In this document: piece by piece, positions 6,107 through 7,160 of the stretch
Numbering within the stretch: position 1 is the first letter of the stretch
Layout of the letters: the number at the start of each line of letters is the position of its first letter
DNA from: an uncultured Rhodanobacter sp.
GTDB lineage: Bacteria > Pseudomonadota > Gammaproteobacteria > Xanthomonadales > Rhodanobacteraceae
Direction: 5' to 3'
Length of the DNA: 7,160 nucleotides
Assembly: GCA_937906285.1 (NCBI GenBank)
Contig: CALCWL010000025.1
Span: 1-7,160, forward strand
Program-made: the position numbers and the translations under genes
The notes under the pieces: generated by a model
Told to the model about the DNA's origin: nothing
What the model saw: the letters and a program-made list of their open reading frames with translations, nothing else
Database searches by the model: none

Positions 6107-6777
6107 TCGGCTGGTTCAAGCGCACGCGCCTGTTGCGCTGCCTGCCCGACGCCGTGGTGCTCACCGCCATGCCGGCCGGTGCCGGCCGCGAGCTGTACCT
6201 GACCTTCGACGATGGCCCCGACCCGCAGCACACCCCGCCATTGCTGGACCTGCTGCGGCAGCACCAGGTACGCGCCACGTTCTTCCTGATCGGCAGCAAG
6301 GCCGAGCGCCATCCGCAGCTGGTGCGGCGCATGCTGGACGAGGGACACCGACTGGGCAACCATTCCTGGAGCCATCCGGATTTCAACCGGCTGTCGCTGG
6401 CCGCCAAGATGGACGAGATCGACCGCACCGACCGCGTGCTGCAGGCGTTCGACGGCGTGCGCCACCACGGCGTGCGCCCGCCCAGCGGCGCGTTTTCGCT
6501 GGCGCTCACGTTGCGCCTCGCGCGCCAGCGGCGGCGCCTGCTGTACTGGTCCTACGACAGTCTCGATTACCAGCGCCGGCCGCCGGCGGAACTGGTGGCG
6601 GCGATGCGCGCGCGGCCGCCGCGACCGGGCGACGTGATGCTGATGCATGACGATGGCGACTGCTGCATCGGCATGCTGGAAACGCTGCTGCCGCAGTGGC
6701 GCTCCGAGGGTTTCGAATTCCGCGCGCTGCCCACCGGAGCCGACGTGGACGCAGCGGTCGAAGGAGCGCGCGCATGA
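6103..6777 (+). CDS. NodB-type polysaccharide deacetylase (CE4 family)
   Basis: A 224-residue metal-dependent deacetylase, predicted to remove N-acetyl (or O-acetyl) groups from a sugar of the polysaccharide or its lipid-linked precursor. The CE4 motifs appear in order: TFDDGPD (34-40; D36 catalytic base, D37 metal ligand), HSWSH (87-91; both metal-binding histidines), RPPSG (125-129), YWSYDSLDY (148-156) and MLMHDD (179-184; H182). The third motif has serine where RPPYG usually carries an aromatic residue. The length matches NodB itself and there is no convincing signal peptide, so it probably acts in the cytoplasm. I chose the ATG at 6103 because the domain starts soon after it; an ATG at 5935 in the same frame would add 56 residues with no family resemblance. 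The stop overlaps the next gene's ATG (6774-6777). Confidence 0.88.
   Translation: MIGWFKRTRLLRCLPDAVVLTAMPAGAGRELYLTFDDGPDPQHTPPLLDLLRQHQVRATFFLIGSKAERHPQLVRRMLDEGHRLGNHSWSHPDFNRLSLAAKMDEIDRTDRVLQAFDGVRHHGVRPPSGAFSLALTLRLARQRRRLLYWSYDSLDYQRRPPAELVAAMRARPPRPGDVMLMHDDGDCCIGMLETLLPQWRSEGFEFRALPTGADVDAAVEGARA
6761..6766 (+). promoter_or_regulatory. Shine-Dalgarno of the 3'-most gene
   Basis: AAGGAG followed by 7 bases and ATG at 6774 is a near-perfect ribosome binding site inside the end of the deacetylase gene. It fixes the start of the next gene and suggests strong independent initiation as well as coupling. Confidence 0.75.
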
Positions 6778-7160
6778 TCGTCGTCTGGCTGATCCCGGGC
6801 TTGCTGGTGCTGGGCGCGATCGCCGTCACGGTGGCGATCCGCGCGCGCAACATGCAGTACTGGTTGGGCGGTTATCTGCGCCGACGGCGGCCACCACCGG
6901 TCGACGGGCCGATCCACGTGATGTTCTGCTTCGTCGACCATTTCGAGCCGGCCTGGGGCAAGGTCGACCTGGCCACCCAGCGCGCGCGCGTCGATCGCTG
7001 GTGCCGCGACTACCGCGCCCTGGCCGCGGCGCATCGCGATGCCGACGGGCGCATGCCGCAGCACACGTTCTTCTATCCCGAAGAGGAATACCTGGAAGAA
7101 CACCTGGACAAGATCGCCGCGCTCTGCGCCGAGGGCTACGGCGAGATCGAGATCCACCTG
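6774..7160 (+). CDS. membrane-anchored protein of unnamed family, N-terminal part
   Basis: The frame starts at the ATG overlapping the deacetylase stop and stays open to the window edge, giving 129 residues of a longer protein. Residues 2-22 are a hydrophobic span without a clear cleavage site, followed by basic clusters (RAR 23-25, RRRR 36-39). By the positive-inside rule these suggest an N-terminal anchor with the main domain in the cytoplasm. The soluble part begins with HVMFCFVDHFEPAWG (48-62) and carries QHTFFYPEEEYLEEHL (96-111), ending at the edge in EIEIHL. The acidic and histidine residues on predicted strand ends (D55, H56, E58, E103-E105, H128) look like metal or sugar ligands, and recall deacetylase/hydrolase barrels in a loose way. 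I know similar sequences only as hypothetical proteins in polysaccharide loci. A function with the deacetylase is inferred from coupling alone. Confidence 0.75.
   Translation, partial: MIVVWLIPGLLVLGAIAVTVAIRARNMQYWLGGYLRRRRPPPVDGPIHVMFCFVDHFEPAWGKVDLATQRARVDRWCRDYRALAAAHRDADGRMPQHTFFYPEEEYLEEHLDKIAALCAEGYGEIEIHL

Noticed and set aside
2560..6648. One 1362-residue minus-strand open frame spanning the whole right half
   Set aside because: Only the part below 4695 has domain motifs. The remainder is out of frame with the glycosyltransferase at 4692-5855 and antisense to the deacetylase, with low-complexity Arg/Ala/Gly composition. It is a stop-free shadow frame of GC-rich DNA.
1..7160. CRISPR array, insertion sequence, tRNA or rRNA
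   Set aside because: No spaced direct repeats, terminal inverted repeats with a transposase, or tRNA/rRNA-like segments were seen.

Overview
This is a high-GC, densely packed piece of a bacterial cell-surface or extracellular polysaccharide biosynthesis locus. Strong G/C bias at third codon positions, near-zero gene spacing and the gene content point to a gammaproteobacterium of the Xanthomonadales type (for example the Rhodanobacter/Dyella/Lysobacter group). That assignment is inference from style and content; no marker gene is present.

Layout. The left arm (1-2552, + strand) is one tight operon: the 3' end of a CapK/PaaK-like adenylate-forming enzyme, then two GT4-type glycosyltransferases, with a 4-base stop/start overlap and then an 8-base gap. 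It meets a second transcription unit tail to tail with only 7 bases between stop codons. That unit (5855 down to 2560, - strand) encodes a GT-B glycosyltransferase that probably starts at a GTG, then a two-domain protein joining a Gfo/Idh/MocA oxidoreductase to an SDR NAD-dependent epimerase/dehydratase in one frame. A roughly 250-base divergent region (5856-6102) separates this from a third unit on the + strand. That unit has a possible short leader ORF with a good ribosome binding site, a NodB-type polysaccharide deacetylase, and the start of a membrane-anchored protein of a family I cannot name, cut by the window end.

Working together, the oxidoreductase-SDR protein plausibly makes or modifies a nucleotide sugar. 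The three glycosyltransferases would add sugars to a lipid-linked repeat unit on the cytoplasmic side, and the deacetylase (no signal peptide, NodB-sized) would remove an acetyl group from an amino sugar. The CapK-like enzyme and the anchored protein are further tailoring or accessory candidates. No polymerase, flippase, exosortase, RNA gene, insertion sequence or CRISPR array is visible.

The points most worth a second look are the oxidoreductase-SDR fusion, the short SD-led ORF whose stop overlaps the deacetylase start, and the unnamed anchored protein coupled to the deacetylase.
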